A program made the translations under genes and the position numbers. A stretch of 21,713 nucleotides of DNA from CAYUNA01 sp047629355 (GTDB lineage: Bacteria > Bacteroidota > Bacteroidia > Chitinophagales > Saprospiraceae). The stretch lies in NCBI GenBank assembly GCA_047629355.1, contig JBLHWU010000105.1:1-21713 (forward strand). Reading direction: 5' to 3'. Positions 14,638 through 21,713 of this stretch are shown one piece after another. Numbering within the stretch: the stretch's first letter is position 1; the number at the start of each line of letters is the position of its first letter. Below the pieces are notes generated by a model. The model was not told where the DNA came from. It worked only from the letters and a program-made list of their open reading frames with translations, and made no database searches.

Positions 14638-15729
14638 ATGAAAAAAGTACTCTTTATCGACCGCGACGGAACACTCGTTATTGAACCGCCGATTGACTAT
14701 CAATTGGATAGTTTGGAAAAACTCGAATTTTATCCAAAGGTTTTTCAATATCTGTCAAAAATAGCGACGGAATTGGATTATGAATTGGTCATGGTAACCA
14801 ACCAAGATGGCTTAGGGACGGATTCTTTTCCAGAAAATTTGTTTTGGCCAGCGCACAATAAAATATTGCAAGCTTTTGAAAATGAAGGAATTACTTTCTC
14901 TGAAATTTTGATTGACCGAAGCTTTCCAGCAGACAATGCGCCGACGCGGAAACCACGAACTGGTTTGTTGACACATTATATTAAAGGGAATTATGATTTG
15001 GAAAATTCCTTCGTACTGGGTGACCGTGCAACGGATATGGAGTTGGCTAAGAACTTGGGTTGTCAGGGGATTTTTATTAGTGAAGAGACTAACGAGAATA
15101 TGGTTTTGGCAACTAAAAATTGGGCAGATATTTATCAATTTCTGAAAAAGCAGCCAAGAAAAGCACTTGTTTCACGCCAAACTTCAGAGACTAAAATCGA
15201 AATTGAATTAGTTCTGGATGGTTCTGGAAAAAGCGAAATCAACACAGGTTTGGGTTTCTTCGACCACATGTTGACGCAGATTGCGAAGCACGGAAATATG
15301 GATTTATTTATTGACGTGAAGGGGGATTTAGAAATTGATGAACACCATACGATTGAGGATGTGGCGATTACTTTAGGCGAGGCGTTTTTACAGGCATTGG
15401 GTAGTAAAAAAGGGATTCAGCGCTACGGGTTTTTATTGCCGATGGATGATTGTTTGGCGCAAGTAGCAATTGATTTTGGTGGAAGACCGTGGATGGTTTG
15501 GGAGGTTGATTTTAAACGAGAAAAAATTGGAGAAATGCCGACGGAAATGTTCTTCCACTTCTTCAAATCCTTTAGCGACAATGCGAAGTGTAATTTGAAT
15601 ATAAAATGTCAAGGGCAGAATGAACACCACAAAATCGAAGCGATTTTTAAAGCATTTGCAAGGGTGGTAAAAATGGCAATAAGACAAACGGATAATTTTG
15701 CGATTCCGAGTACGAAAGGAAGTCTTTAA
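14638..15729 (+). CDS. hisB: Bifunctional histidinol-phosphatase / imidazoleglycerol-phosphate dehydratase
   Basis: This 363-residue fusion enzyme catalyses two pathway steps. Residues 1 to about 165 are a HAD-type histidinol-phosphate phosphatase: nucleophile motif FIDRDGTL with Asp8 and Asp10, VTNQDGLG (53-60), and GDRATD (128-133). Residues from about 180 onward are imidazoleglycerol-phosphate dehydratase, with FFDHMLTQIAKHG, the manganese motif DEHHTIED (His236, His237, Glu240) and NEHHKIEAIFKAF (His330, His331). The phosphatase zinc loop of E. coli HisB (Cys93, His95, Cys101, Cys103) is replaced here by Asp93, Ser95, Ala101 and Thr103 in IDRSFPADNAPTRKP, so no zinc site is expected. The rest is intact and in frame, so the gene is functional. 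Confidence 0.95.
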   Translation: MKKVLFIDRDGTLVIEPPIDYQLDSLEKLEFYPKVFQYLSKIATELDYELVMVTNQDGLGTDSFPENLFWPAHNKILQAFENEGITFSEILIDRSFPADNAPTRKPRTGLLTHYIKGNYDLENSFVLGDRATDMELAKNLGCQGIFISEETNENMVLATKNWADIYQFLKKQPRKALVSRQTSETKIEIELVLDGSGKSEINTGLGFFDHMLTQIAKHGNMDLFIDVKGDLEIDEHHTIEDVAITLGEAFLQALGSKKGIQRYGFLLPMDDCLAQVAIDFGGRPWMVWEVDFKREKIGEMPTEMFFHFFKSFSDNAKCNLNIKCQGQNEHHKIEAIFKAFARVVKMAIRQTDNFAIPSTKGSL

Positions 15730-15753
15730 TTAAGAATGAAAAATTAAGAATGA
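15728..15753 (+). repeat. 12-nt direct repeat overlapping the hisH start
   Basis: AATTAAGAATGA occurs at 15728-15739 and 15742-15753. The first copy begins in the hisB stop codon and the second contains the hisH ATG (15750-15752). Confidence 0.8.
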
Positions 15754-16328
15754 TAGCAATTATAAAATACAACGCAGGGAATATTACTTCGGTGAAAAAT
15801 ACGCTGGATAGATTGGGATATGCGAATGTTTTAACGGATGATGCGGCGGTGATTCAAGGGGCGGATAAAGTGATTTTTCCTGGCGTTGGAGAAGCGAGTT
15901 CGGCAATGAAATATTTGCGGGAGAAAGGCTTGGATAAAGTGATTTTAAATTTGAAGCAACCGGTTTTGGGAATTTGTTTGGGGCAGCAATTGATGTGTCA
16001 ATATAGCGAGGAAAATGATACGAAATGCTTGGGAATTTTTGATGCGCAAGTGAAGTTGTTTCCGCCGAGAGAGAAAGTTCCGCATATTGGTTGGAATAAT
16101 TTTTTTTCGTTGAAAAGCCCAATTTTTAGAGGGATTCAACTGGAGAATGATGTGTATTTTGTACATAGTTATTATGCAGAAATTACGGCAGATACGACCG
16201 CGATTTGTGATTATATTTTACCGTTTAGTGCGGCCATGCAACGAGGGAATTTTTATGCAACGCAGTTTCATCCGGAGAAATCGGGGGAGATTGGGGAGGG
16301 AATTTTATTGAATTTCTTGGAAATTTAA
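15750..16328 (+). CDS. hisH: Imidazole glycerol phosphate synthase, glutamine amidotransferase subunit
   Basis: This class I glutamine amidotransferase releases ammonia from glutamine and channels it to HisF. The 192-residue length is normal. The nucleophile is Cys76 in GICLGQQLM, and the triad is completed by His174 and Glu176 in QFHPEKSG. The P-loop region FPGVGEASSAM and the segment PHIGWNN are also conserved. The ATG at 15750 lies in the second copy of a short direct repeat shortly after hisB, so initiation probably depends on translational coupling or an A-rich leader rather than a Shine-Dalgarno. A 74-bp spacer with a repeat-like hairpin separates it from hisA. Confidence 0.95.
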   Translation: MIAIIKYNAGNITSVKNTLDRLGYANVLTDDAAVIQGADKVIFPGVGEASSAMKYLREKGLDKVILNLKQPVLGICLGQQLMCQYSEENDTKCLGIFDAQVKLFPPREKVPHIGWNNFFSLKSPIFRGIQLENDVYFVHSYYAEITADTTAICDYILPFSAAMQRGNFYATQFHPEKSGEIGEGILLNFLEI

Positions 16329-16350
16329 ACACATTTAATAGACTTGATTA

Positions 16351-16400
16351 GAAGTGAAGAATTTTACCAGATTTTTCCACTTCGGTCGAAATGACAAATA
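16351..16400 (+). other. Repeat-like hairpin in the hisH-hisA spacer
   Basis: GAAGTG (16351-16356) pairs with CACTTC (16378-16383), with A/T-rich pairing inside. The segment CACTTCGGTCGAAATGACAA looks like a repeat unit and supplies an in-frame ATG (16391) that is probably not the hisA start. Confidence 0.4.
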
Positions 16401-16402
16401 AC

Positions 16403-17113
16403 ATGAAAATTATTCCAGCAATAGACATCATCGACGGCAAGTGTGTTCGCTTAACCAAAGGCGACTACGCAACGAAGAAAATTTACAACGAAAACCCATT
16501 GGAAGTCGCCAAGGAATTTGAAGCAAATGGCATTCAATTTCTTCATTTAGTAGATTTGGATGGCGCAAAATCAAAGCACATTGTCAATTATAAAATTTTG
16601 GAAAAAATAGCAAGGCAGACGAGTTTGAAAATTGATTTTGGTGGTGGTTTGAAAAGTGATGAAGATTTAAAAATAGCTTTTGAAAATGGAGCAAATCAAA
16701 TTACGGGCGGCAGTATTGCGGCGAATAATCGAGCGGTTTTTTTGAATTGGTTGGAACATTACGGAGCAGAGAAAATTATCCTTGGGGCAGATTGCAAAAA
16801 TCGAAAAATTGCGACGAATGGTTGGCTGGAAAGCTCGGATGATGATGTGGTGGATTTTATTCAAAGCTATGAGAAAGAAGGCATTCAATCGGTGATTTGT
16901 ACAGACATCGCGAAGGATGGAATGTTGGCGGGCGCATCGAATGAATTGTATGTGGAGATTTTGAGAAAAACAGGTGTGAAGTTAATTGCGAGTGGCGGCG
17001 TTTCTTCTATGGAGGATTTAAAAAAATTGAAAGAAATTGGGTGTGAAGGGGCGATTTTGGGGAAAGCTATTTATGAGAATCGGATTGCCTTGAAGGATTT
17101 AAAAAATATTTAA
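16403..17113 (+). CDS. hisA: ProFAR isomerase (1-(5-phosphoribosyl)-5-[(5-phosphoribosylamino)methylideneamino]imidazole-4-carboxamide isomerase)
   Basis: This (beta-alpha)8-barrel enzyme catalyses the Amadori rearrangement of ProFAR to PRFAR. Counted from the ATG at 16403 it has 236 residues and begins KIIPAIDIIDGKCVRLTKGDY, the normal N-terminus. An upstream in-frame ATG at 16391 adds only MTNN, taken from repeat-like DNA, so it was not used. The catalytic aspartates are Asp8 and Asp130 (in ILGADCKN). Phosphate-binding loops are FGGGLKS and SGGVSSMEDL, and ICTDIAKDGMLAG is conserved. hisF starts eight bases after its stop. Confidence 0.95.
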   Translation: MKIIPAIDIIDGKCVRLTKGDYATKKIYNENPLEVAKEFEANGIQFLHLVDLDGAKSKHIVNYKILEKIARQTSLKIDFGGGLKSDEDLKIAFENGANQITGGSIAANNRAVFLNWLEHYGAEKIILGADCKNRKIATNGWLESSDDDVVDFIQSYEKEGIQSVICTDIAKDGMLAGASNELYVEILRKTGVKLIASGGVSSMEDLKKLKEIGCEGAILGKAIYENRIALKDLKNI

Positions 17114-17121
17114 AAAATATT

Positions 17122-17877
17122 ATGCTAAAAAAACGAATCATTCCTTGCCTTGATATTAAAAACAGGCGAACAGTCAAAGGCATTAATTTCGTCGGTATCC
17201 GCGATGCAGGTGACCCGATAGAATTGGCGAAACGATACGTTGAAGAAGGCGCAGATGAACTGGTCTTTCTGGACATCACGGCGACGGTTGAACGGCGCAA
17301 GACTTTAGCGCAACTTGTCCACGAAATTGCATTGGAAATCAACATTCCTTTTACCGTCGGCGGCGGCATCAATTCAGTGGAAGCGGTCGGCGAAATCATT
17401 GCGGCGGGCGCGGATAAAGTGAGCATTAATTCTGCTGCGATTCGGGAGCCTGAGTTGATACAAAAGATCGCGAATCAATACGGTAGCCAATGCGTTGTGG
17501 TGGCGATTGATGTGAAAAAAGAGGACGGAGACTGGTGGGTGTACGTTCATGGTGGACGTACCCGAACGGCTTTGAAAGCATTAGATTGGGCATTGGAAGC
17601 GGAGCGATTGGGGGCTGGTGAAATTCTTTTGACTTCGATGAATAGTGATGGTACGAAAAATGGTTTTTCAATAGAAATTACGCAAGAAATTAGTTCGGCT
17701 GTAAATATCCCGGTCATTGCATCAGGTGGGGCGGGAAGTGCCGAACACTTTAAAGAAGTCTTTGAACAAACGGAAGCGAGTGCTGGTTTGGCGGCGAGTA
17801 TTTTTCACTTTGGGGAAATTCCAATTCCAGTGTTAAAAAATTATTTACAAAAAGAAAACATTAAAATACGATTGTAA
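17122..17877 (+). CDS. hisF: Imidazole glycerol phosphate synthase, cyclase subunit
   Basis: This (beta-alpha)8-barrel partner of HisH condenses the channelled ammonia with PRFAR, giving imidazole glycerol phosphate and AICAR. It has 251 residues. The catalytic aspartates Asp11 (RIIPCLDIKNRRTVKG) and Asp130 (VVVAIDVKK) are both present. Phosphate sites are FTVGGGINS and VIASGGAGS. VYVHGGRTRTALKALDWA and ILLTSMNSDGTKNGF are family signatures. It is tightly packed, with eight bases after hisA and one base before hisIE, consistent with translational coupling. Confidence 0.97.
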   Translation: MLKKRIIPCLDIKNRRTVKGINFVGIRDAGDPIELAKRYVEEGADELVFLDITATVERRKTLAQLVHEIALEINIPFTVGGGINSVEAVGEIIAAGADKVSINSAAIREPELIQKIANQYGSQCVVVAIDVKKEDGDWWVYVHGGRTRTALKALDWALEAERLGAGEILLTSMNSDGTKNGFSIEITQEISSAVNIPVIASGGAGSAEHFKEVFEQTEASAGLAASIFHFGEIPIPVLKNYLQKENIKIRL

Positions 17878-17878
17878 A

Positions 17879-18466
17879 ATGGTAGTAGATTTTAAAAAAG
17901 GAGAGGGCTTAGTACCTGTAATTATTCAAAACGTTAATACGCTGCAAGTATTGATGTTGGGTTATATGAATGCCGAAGCGTTGGCGAAAACGCAGGCGGA
18001 AGGTCGAGTCACATTTTTTAGTCGTAGCAAAAATCGGTTATGGACAAAAGGAGAAACGTCAGGAAACTTTCTGATGGTGGAAGACTTGAAAATTGATTGC
18101 GACAATGACACTATATTAATAAAGGTATCGCCGAGTGGTCCAACTTGCCACACGGGTGACACTTCCTGTTTTGGTGAGGAAACCGCAAAAGGCTTTTTGT
18201 ATGAATTGGAAAAAACGATTGGTCAGCGAATTGATGACAATGATGCAGATTCCTATACGAATAAATTATTTCGACGGGGAATTAATAAAGTAGCGCAAAA
18301 AGTAGGAGAGGAAGCAATTGAACTGGTTATCGAAGCAAAAGATGATAATGCAGGTTTATTTAAAAATGAAGCAGCTGATTTGCTCTATCATTTTTTGATT
18401 TTACTGAAAGCGAAGGGGTTTTCTTTAACGGAAATTGAGGATGTTTTGGCAAAAAGGAGTAGATAG
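17879..18466 (+). CDS. hisIE: Bifunctional phosphoribosyl-AMP cyclohydrolase / phosphoribosyl-ATP pyrophosphatase
   Basis: This 195-residue fusion enzyme carries out steps two and three of the pathway. Residues 1 to about 105 are the HisI cyclohydrolase, with VTFFSRSKNRLWTKGETSGN (44-63), the metal sequence DCDND (73-77) and zinc cysteines Cys74, Cys90 and Cys97 in GPTCHTGDTSCF. Residues from about 107 to the end are the HisE pyrophosphatase, with KVAQKVGEEAIELVIEA and NEAADLLYHFLILL, giving the acidic metal cluster. Last gene of the operon; one base follows hisF's stop. After it, an 11-bp imperfect hairpin at 18516-18541 has no T-run. Confidence 0.96.
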   Translation: MVVDFKKGEGLVPVIIQNVNTLQVLMLGYMNAEALAKTQAEGRVTFFSRSKNRLWTKGETSGNFLMVEDLKIDCDNDTILIKVSPSGPTCHTGDTSCFGEETAKGFLYELEKTIGQRIDDNDADSYTNKLFRRGINKVAQKVGEEAIELVIEAKDDNAGLFKNEAADLLYHFLILLKAKGFSLTEIEDVLAKRSR

Positions 18467-18515
18467 TCAATAATTCTTTTGTTGAACGTTTTTAATGAAA
18501 TCAACTTAATTTATG

Positions 18516-18541
18516 CTACTTTCAATAATAATTGAAAATAG
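18516..18541 (+). terminator. Weak hairpin after the his operon
   Basis: CTACTTTCAAT (18516-18526) pairs with ATTGAAAATAG (18531-18541) with one mismatch and an AATA loop. No T-run follows, so termination there is uncertain. Confidence 0.35.
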
Positions 18542-18652
18542 TGTAAAAATAATCTAATTGAAATATTTATTTTAAATAATTGATTATCAGTATTTTATGG
18601 ATAATTTATGCTTTAAATGACTATTTGAAATGATTTTTTTTTGCTTAAAAAC

Positions 18653-18683
18653 TTGCTTTTGTTTAAGTAATGTATTACTTTTG
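18653..18683 (+). promoter_or_regulatory. Bacteroidota-type promoter of the ECF sigma factor gene
   Basis: TTG (18653-18655), 20 nt, TACTTTTG (18676-18683) fits the Bacteroidota pattern. It lies about 37 bp before the first ATG, giving a short leader. Confidence 0.65.
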
Positions 18684-18719
18684 TTCAACGATTTGAAAAT
18701 AACCATATACTAATTCAAA

Positions 18720-19271
18720 ATGGAATTAATTATGTCAGCAATAGAATTTAATACAAGCTTTGATAAGCTAAGCCCAATCCTAAATGCGTTCGCTTATAAT
18801 CTAACGCAAAATGTGGAGGATGCAAGAGATTTATTTCAAGAAACCGCCTTTCGGGCGATGTCTAATCGTGATAAATTTCGCGCAGGGACGAACCATAAAG
18901 CATGGTTGTTTACAATTATGAAAAACATTTTTATCAACAATTATCGGAAAAAAGTGAAGAACCGAACAATCAGTGATTCTACTGATAATATGTTTTACAT
19001 CAATTCTGGAAAACAAACGATTAGTAATCGGGGGGAAGGAGAAGTGTTGATAAAGGAGTTGAAGAATATGATTGCTAAGTTAGACGACGTCATTCGAGTG
19101 CCATTTATGATGCACTATGAAGGGTACAAATATCAGGAAATTGCGGATAAATACGAGTTGCCATTGGGTACCGTAAAAAGTCGTATCTTCTTTGCACGTA
19201 GAGAATTAAAGGCACAAATTAAAACACGCTATGCCAACATTGAAGAGTTTCAAATGCGCCGCAGTGGATAG
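18720..19271 (+). CDS. ECF-type RNA polymerase sigma factor
   Basis: This 183-residue sigma-70 family protein has only regions 2 and 4, as ECF sigma factors do. Region 2 runs about 12-85: FAYNLTQNVEDARDLFQETAFRAM, then KAWLFTIMKNIFINNYRK for core binding and -10 recognition. Region 4 runs about 118-170, with LDDVIRVPFMMHYEGYKYQEIADKYELPLGTVKSRIFFARRELK, a helix-turn-helix. A second in-frame ATG at 18732 (MSAIEFN) is also plausible and resembles relatives more closely. No anti-sigma factor gene is adjacent, so its control is not visible here. The gene has its own promoter and a strong terminator, so it is a single-gene unit. Its regulon is unknown. Confidence 0.92.
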   Translation: MELIMSAIEFNTSFDKLSPILNAFAYNLTQNVEDARDLFQETAFRAMSNRDKFRAGTNHKAWLFTIMKNIFINNYRKKVKNRTISDSTDNMFYINSGKQTISNRGEGEVLIKELKNMIAKLDDVIRVPFMMHYEGYKYQEIADKYELPLGTVKSRIFFARRELKAQIKTRYANIEEFQMRRSG

Positions 19272-19277
19272 AACTCT

Positions 19278-19311
19278 ATTAATGGTTAATTTTTAGGGAT
19301 TAATGGTTAAT
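19278..19311 (+). repeat. 13-nt direct repeat after the sigma factor gene
   Basis: ATTAATGGTTAAT occurs at about 19278-19290 and 19299-19311, 21 nt apart, in the short gap between the stop codon and the terminator. Probably simple-sequence spacer DNA. Confidence 0.6.
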
Positions 19312-19332
19312 GAAACGGCGTTGAAAAGTTGG

Positions 19333-19373
19333 AGCCCCGTTGATTGTGAAAACAATCAGCGGGGCTTTCTTTT
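19333..19373 (+). terminator. Rho-independent terminator after the sigma factor gene
   Basis: AGCCCCGTTGATTGT (19333-19347) pairs with ACAATCAGCGGGGCT (19352-19366), one G-T wobble, GAAA loop, then TTCTTTTTTT. It sits between convergent genes; the minus-strand side lacks a T-run, so it mainly serves the plus strand. Confidence 0.9.
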
Positions 19374-19374
19374 T

Positions 19375-20106
19375 TTAAAACATGACTGCTATGCGCAATG
19401 TCAAATTATTCATATTAGCTTTTGCATTGTCAAATGACTGCCGGTCTTTCAATATATCTGTGAAAACTCGCTGGAAGCTCAAGCCAGCAACTATCGCAGT
19501 ACTCGAACTCAAATTATACTCTGCACCAAGACCAACACCCCAAGAAAAAGTGAATGGATTGACCTCCCTTTTGATAATGTAATCATCATTTTCGATGATA
19601 TCGGGAATATTGTCACCTTCGATTTTTCCTCGTGCTTGTGAACGGAAACCAAGGGTGAATGTTGGAATCTCCACATAATATTGCAGGTAGCCGAACTCCT
19701 TAGTCTTCAGTTTTAAACCAAAAGGAATTTCAACTGCTTGGATTTTATATTGGAGGGTTGTACCCATTGGGAAAACATCGGTAAACTCGGGATCATTAGG
19801 ACTAATTATAGGCAAGTCAGAATCTGACCAATGTCGTCCCTCATCTTCAAATTGTAATTTACCACCTTGATTGAAGGCAAAACCAATACCTGCGAAAAAT
19901 GCATAATTTTCTTTAAAATAATATTCACCCATTAACCCAAGTTTTAGTCCTAGGTTACTGCCATTATTATTTACCTGGTTATTGTCAATAACATCTAACC
20001 AAGAAAGGGTTGGACTTGCTTGAAAACCGATGCGCAAACCATCCTGAGCGTATGTGTTGCCCAAAAAGAATGCAAAAAAAGCCATTAGGATAACAATTTT
20101 TTTCAT
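19375..20106 (-). CDS. Outer-membrane beta-barrel protein with signal peptide
   Basis: This is a predicted outer-membrane beta-barrel (porin family/PorT-like) of about 243 residues. The ATG at 20106 begins MKKIVILMAFFAFFLGNTYA-QD, a clean Sec signal peptide with cleavage after AYA-like TYA. An upstream in-frame ATG at 20130 would add MTFQKQNY before the signal, so it was not used. The mature part shows alternating hydrophobic strands and Gly/aromatic patches (LGLKLGLMGEYYFKENYAFFAGIGFAFNQGG, FSWGVGLGAEYNLSS), and it ends in Phe (RIAVMF), as outer-membrane proteins usually do. It diverges from gldB. Specific function unknown. Confidence 0.85.
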   Translation of the reverse strand: MKKIVILMAFFAFFLGNTYAQDGLRIGFQASPTLSWLDVIDNNQVNNNGSNLGLKLGLMGEYYFKENYAFFAGIGFAFNQGGKLQFEDEGRHWSDSDLPIISPNDPEFTDVFPMGTTLQYKIQAVEIPFGLKLKTKEFGYLQYYVEIPTFTLGFRSQARGKIEGDNIPDIIENDDYIIKREVNPFTFSWGVGLGAEYNLSSSTAIVAGLSFQRVFTDILKDRQSFDNAKANMNNLTLRIAVMF

Positions 20107-20211
20107 GTAATTTTGTTTTTGAAAAGTCATAAAGTTATTTTCTAAACGAAAGCAATTGCAAAAACGCTTTCATCCATTAAAATCTTATTTGTGTGTTGTT
20201 GTATTTGCGTT

Positions 20212-20245
20212 GAAAACATTAACACCTAAAAACATTAACACTTAA
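20212..20245 (+). repeat. Short tandem repeat before gldB
   Basis: AAAACATTAACACCTA is followed by AAAACATTAACACTTA, two copies of a roughly 16-nt unit a few bases before the gldB start. It may be part of the A-rich translation leader. Confidence 0.6.
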
Positions 20246-20259
20246 ACACAATTATTAAA

Positions 20260-21306
20260 ATGAAATTGAATACACCATTATTTTTTCTGTTCTTCGGAGC
20301 CATTATATTCGCGAGTTGTGATGACTACAAAGGTAAAGATATTCCCGATGTTTCCAATATTTCGTCAGACCTTGTTATTAAACGTTTTGAACGAGATTTG
20401 CTTAATATAGACACCTCAAATATGAATTCATCACTTTCGAAATTGGTAGAAAAATATCCAGCATTTAGTGGTATTTTTCTCAACCAGTTGTTGGGCGCGA
20501 ATGATTTGCGGGTTGCACCGCAAGGGGCGGAGGAATACATTAAGGGTTTCGTTAATTTTCCGCCAGTTCGCCATTTATACGACACAACCCAAGTAGTTTT
20601 TGGTGAAATGACGGATATTAAAGGGGAATTTGACCAAGCTTTTCAATTTTTTCAATACCATTTTCCGAATCGGACAGTACCCGATTTGACGACTTTTGTT
20701 TCCGAATATGGCGTTGCAGCATTTATTTACGGAGAAAATTCCTTGGCTGTTGGGCTTGATTTTTTTCTAGGTGAAACCTATCCGTATGCTTATTACAACC
20801 CGGCAAATCCCAATTTTTCCGCCTATTTAACTCGTACCTTTAATAAAGACCATTTAGTTCGAAAAACGTTGACGCCAATGATCGAAGATTCTGATTTTTT
20901 GGGAAATCCTTCTGGAACTAGATTATTGGATTTGATGATTCATAACGGCAAAAAACTACATGTCTTGAGTCAATTATTACCGTACGCGCAGGACAGCGTG
21001 ATTGTAGAATATTCGCAGTCGCAGATTGATTGGGTAGTAGATAATGAGTTTCAAATGTGGAATCATTTGTTGAAAGAGGATTTACTTTATTCAACCGATA
21101 TGGGTAAAATGCGTAAGTTGGTGGAGTACAGTCCACACTCGCCAGGCATGCCGCCCGAAGCACCTGGACGGACAGCGAATTGGATTGGCTGGCAGATTGT
21201 GAATGCTTTTATGAAGCGAAATCCAGAGACGAGTTTGGAAGATTTGTTGAAAATTCGGGATGTACAGGTAATTTTGGATAAGTCGAAGTATAAGCCGAAG
21301 GGATGA
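20260..21306 (+). CDS. gldB: Gliding motility lipoprotein GldB
   Basis: This 348-residue lipoprotein is homologous to GldB, which Flavobacterium johnsoniae needs for gliding. The signal ends in IIFASC, lipidated at Cys20. Conserved segments include VIKRFERDLL, FQYHFPNRTVPDLTTFVSEYG, VGLDFFLG, DNEFQMWNHLLKEDLLYS, and near the C-terminus PGRTANWIGWQIVNAFMKRNP followed by ILDKSKYKPKG, which is close to the F. johnsoniae ending. Its presence suggests gliding or related envelope machinery. gldC, a common neighbour elsewhere, does not follow; a repeat element and a DUF4956-like gene do. The stop codon lies within the first bases of the repeat's terminal inverted repeat. Confidence 0.93.
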   Translation: MKLNTPLFFLFFGAIIFASCDDYKGKDIPDVSNISSDLVIKRFERDLLNIDTSNMNSSLSKLVEKYPAFSGIFLNQLLGANDLRVAPQGAEEYIKGFVNFPPVRHLYDTTQVVFGEMTDIKGEFDQAFQFFQYHFPNRTVPDLTTFVSEYGVAAFIYGENSLAVGLDFFLGETYPYAYYNPANPNFSAYLTRTFNKDHLVRKTLTPMIEDSDFLGNPSGTRLLDLMIHNGKKLHVLSQLLPYAQDSVIVEYSQSQIDWVVDNEFQMWNHLLKEDLLYSTDMGKMRKLVEYSPHSPGMPPEAPGRTANWIGWQIVNAFMKRNPETSLEDLLKIRDVQVILDKSKYKPKG

Positions 21307-21421
21307 TTTCTAAGAAGGGCGTTTGAGGGATAAAACGGTCTTGTAAAAACCTTTTATCCCTCAATAAGCTTACCCGCTTCGCCGTAGGTAAAGTACGTAG
21401 CTTCTTAATTTCTTAGAAATC
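21305..21421 (+). repeat. Dispersed palindromic repeat, copy 3, with 12-bp terminal inverted repeats
   Basis: GATTTCTAAGAA (21305-21316) is exactly complementary to TTCTTAGAAATC (21410-21421). Inside are GTTTGAGGGATAAAACGGT with its complementary arm CCTTTTATCCCTCAA, then CGCTTCGCCGTAGGTAAAG, the same two-part core as copies 1 and 2. The left terminus overlaps the gldB stop codon. Confidence 0.75.
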
Positions 21422-21576
21422 CATGTTAAAATCCGCAAGAAATCTGTTTAATTGACATCTAAAGTGTGAAGTGTTTTAGTCAGTTACTTTCTTAAAGTTA
21501 AATTTCATTAAACTATTTGTAAATTTTTCTACACCTTCGCATTGTGAAAAAAGTAATTATCAGCTAAAATAATTAA

Positions 21577-21713
21577 ATGTTCGACTTTTCAGCTTTACAA
21601 CTTAATACAGAAGACCCCTCCGCTAATGCGGTTATTTTTGCGTTTTTATTGGCGTTTTTTTTGTCGTCCATTATCGCGTTTACGTATGAAAAAACGTCGC
21701 GGCAAGTGGCAAG
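21577..21713 (+). CDS. Start of a DUF4956-like membrane protein, cut by the window edge
   Basis: Forty-five codons are visible. The N-terminus MFDFSALQLNTEDPSANAV is followed by a hydrophobic helix (IFAFLLAFFLSSIIAFTYEKTSRQVA). The pattern, a short soluble start, a helix, then AFTYEKTSR, matches the beginning of DUF4956 membrane proteins. The rest lies beyond the window. No well-formed promoter was identified in the 155 bp upstream. Function unknown. Confidence 0.6.
   Translation, partial: MFDFSALQLNTEDPSANAVIFAFLLAFFLSSIIAFTYEKTSRQVA

Noticed and set aside
16391..16402. Longer HisA start
   Set aside because: It adds only MTNN from repeat-like DNA; the family begins at MKIIPAID.
21422..21576. 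Promoter for the DUF4956-like gene (TACACCTTCG near 21530)
   Set aside because: It does not match TAnnTTTG and the nearest TTTG is too close for normal spacing.

Overview
The window is AT-rich bacterial DNA from a member of the Bacteroidota. Evidence: a gliding-motility lipoprotein GldB, promoter-like sites of the Bacteroidota type (TTTG, then about 17-20 nt, then TAnnTTTG), very weak ribosome binding sites, a Bacteroidota-type HisB and HisG, and the operon order hisG-D-C-B-H-A-F-IE. A Saprospiria-like lineage is a guess from gene style only. No rRNA, tRNA, transposase, phage gene or CRISPR array was seen.

Layout. Positions 2-586 hold the end of a PnuC-type transporter, closed by a convergent hairpin terminator. 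A leftward block follows: a Lys1-like saccharopine dehydrogenase with its own promoter, a two-gene unit (cyclase-family hydrolase and ABM-domain protein), and a SAM hydroxide adenosyltransferase-family protein. A 750-bp palindrome-rich gap leads to rightward phoH and osmC. After a 700-bp hairpin-rich gap come a YtcJ-like amidohydrolase lipoprotein (rightward) and a phosphohexomutase (leftward), convergent on a shared hairpin terminator.

Positions 10836-18466 are a complete histidine operon. It has a promoter, a 20-codon leader ORF containing HHHHFH, a strong terminator, and a leader segment that can pair with the terminator's 5' arm. This is the layout of ribosome-mediated transcription attenuation. 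The genes encode all pathway enzymes from PRPP and ATP to histidine, with bifunctional HisB and HisIE.

Downstream are an ECF sigma factor with its own promoter and terminator, an outer-membrane beta-barrel protein divergent from gldB, and the start of a DUF4956-like membrane protein cut by the window edge.

The most unusual feature of the non-coding DNA is palindromes. Most long gaps, and two gaps inside the his operon, hold a distinct 70-185 bp imperfect palindrome. Three of them (2931, 6528, 21305) are recognisably copies of one dispersed repeat. Others abut or overlap the upstream stop codon.
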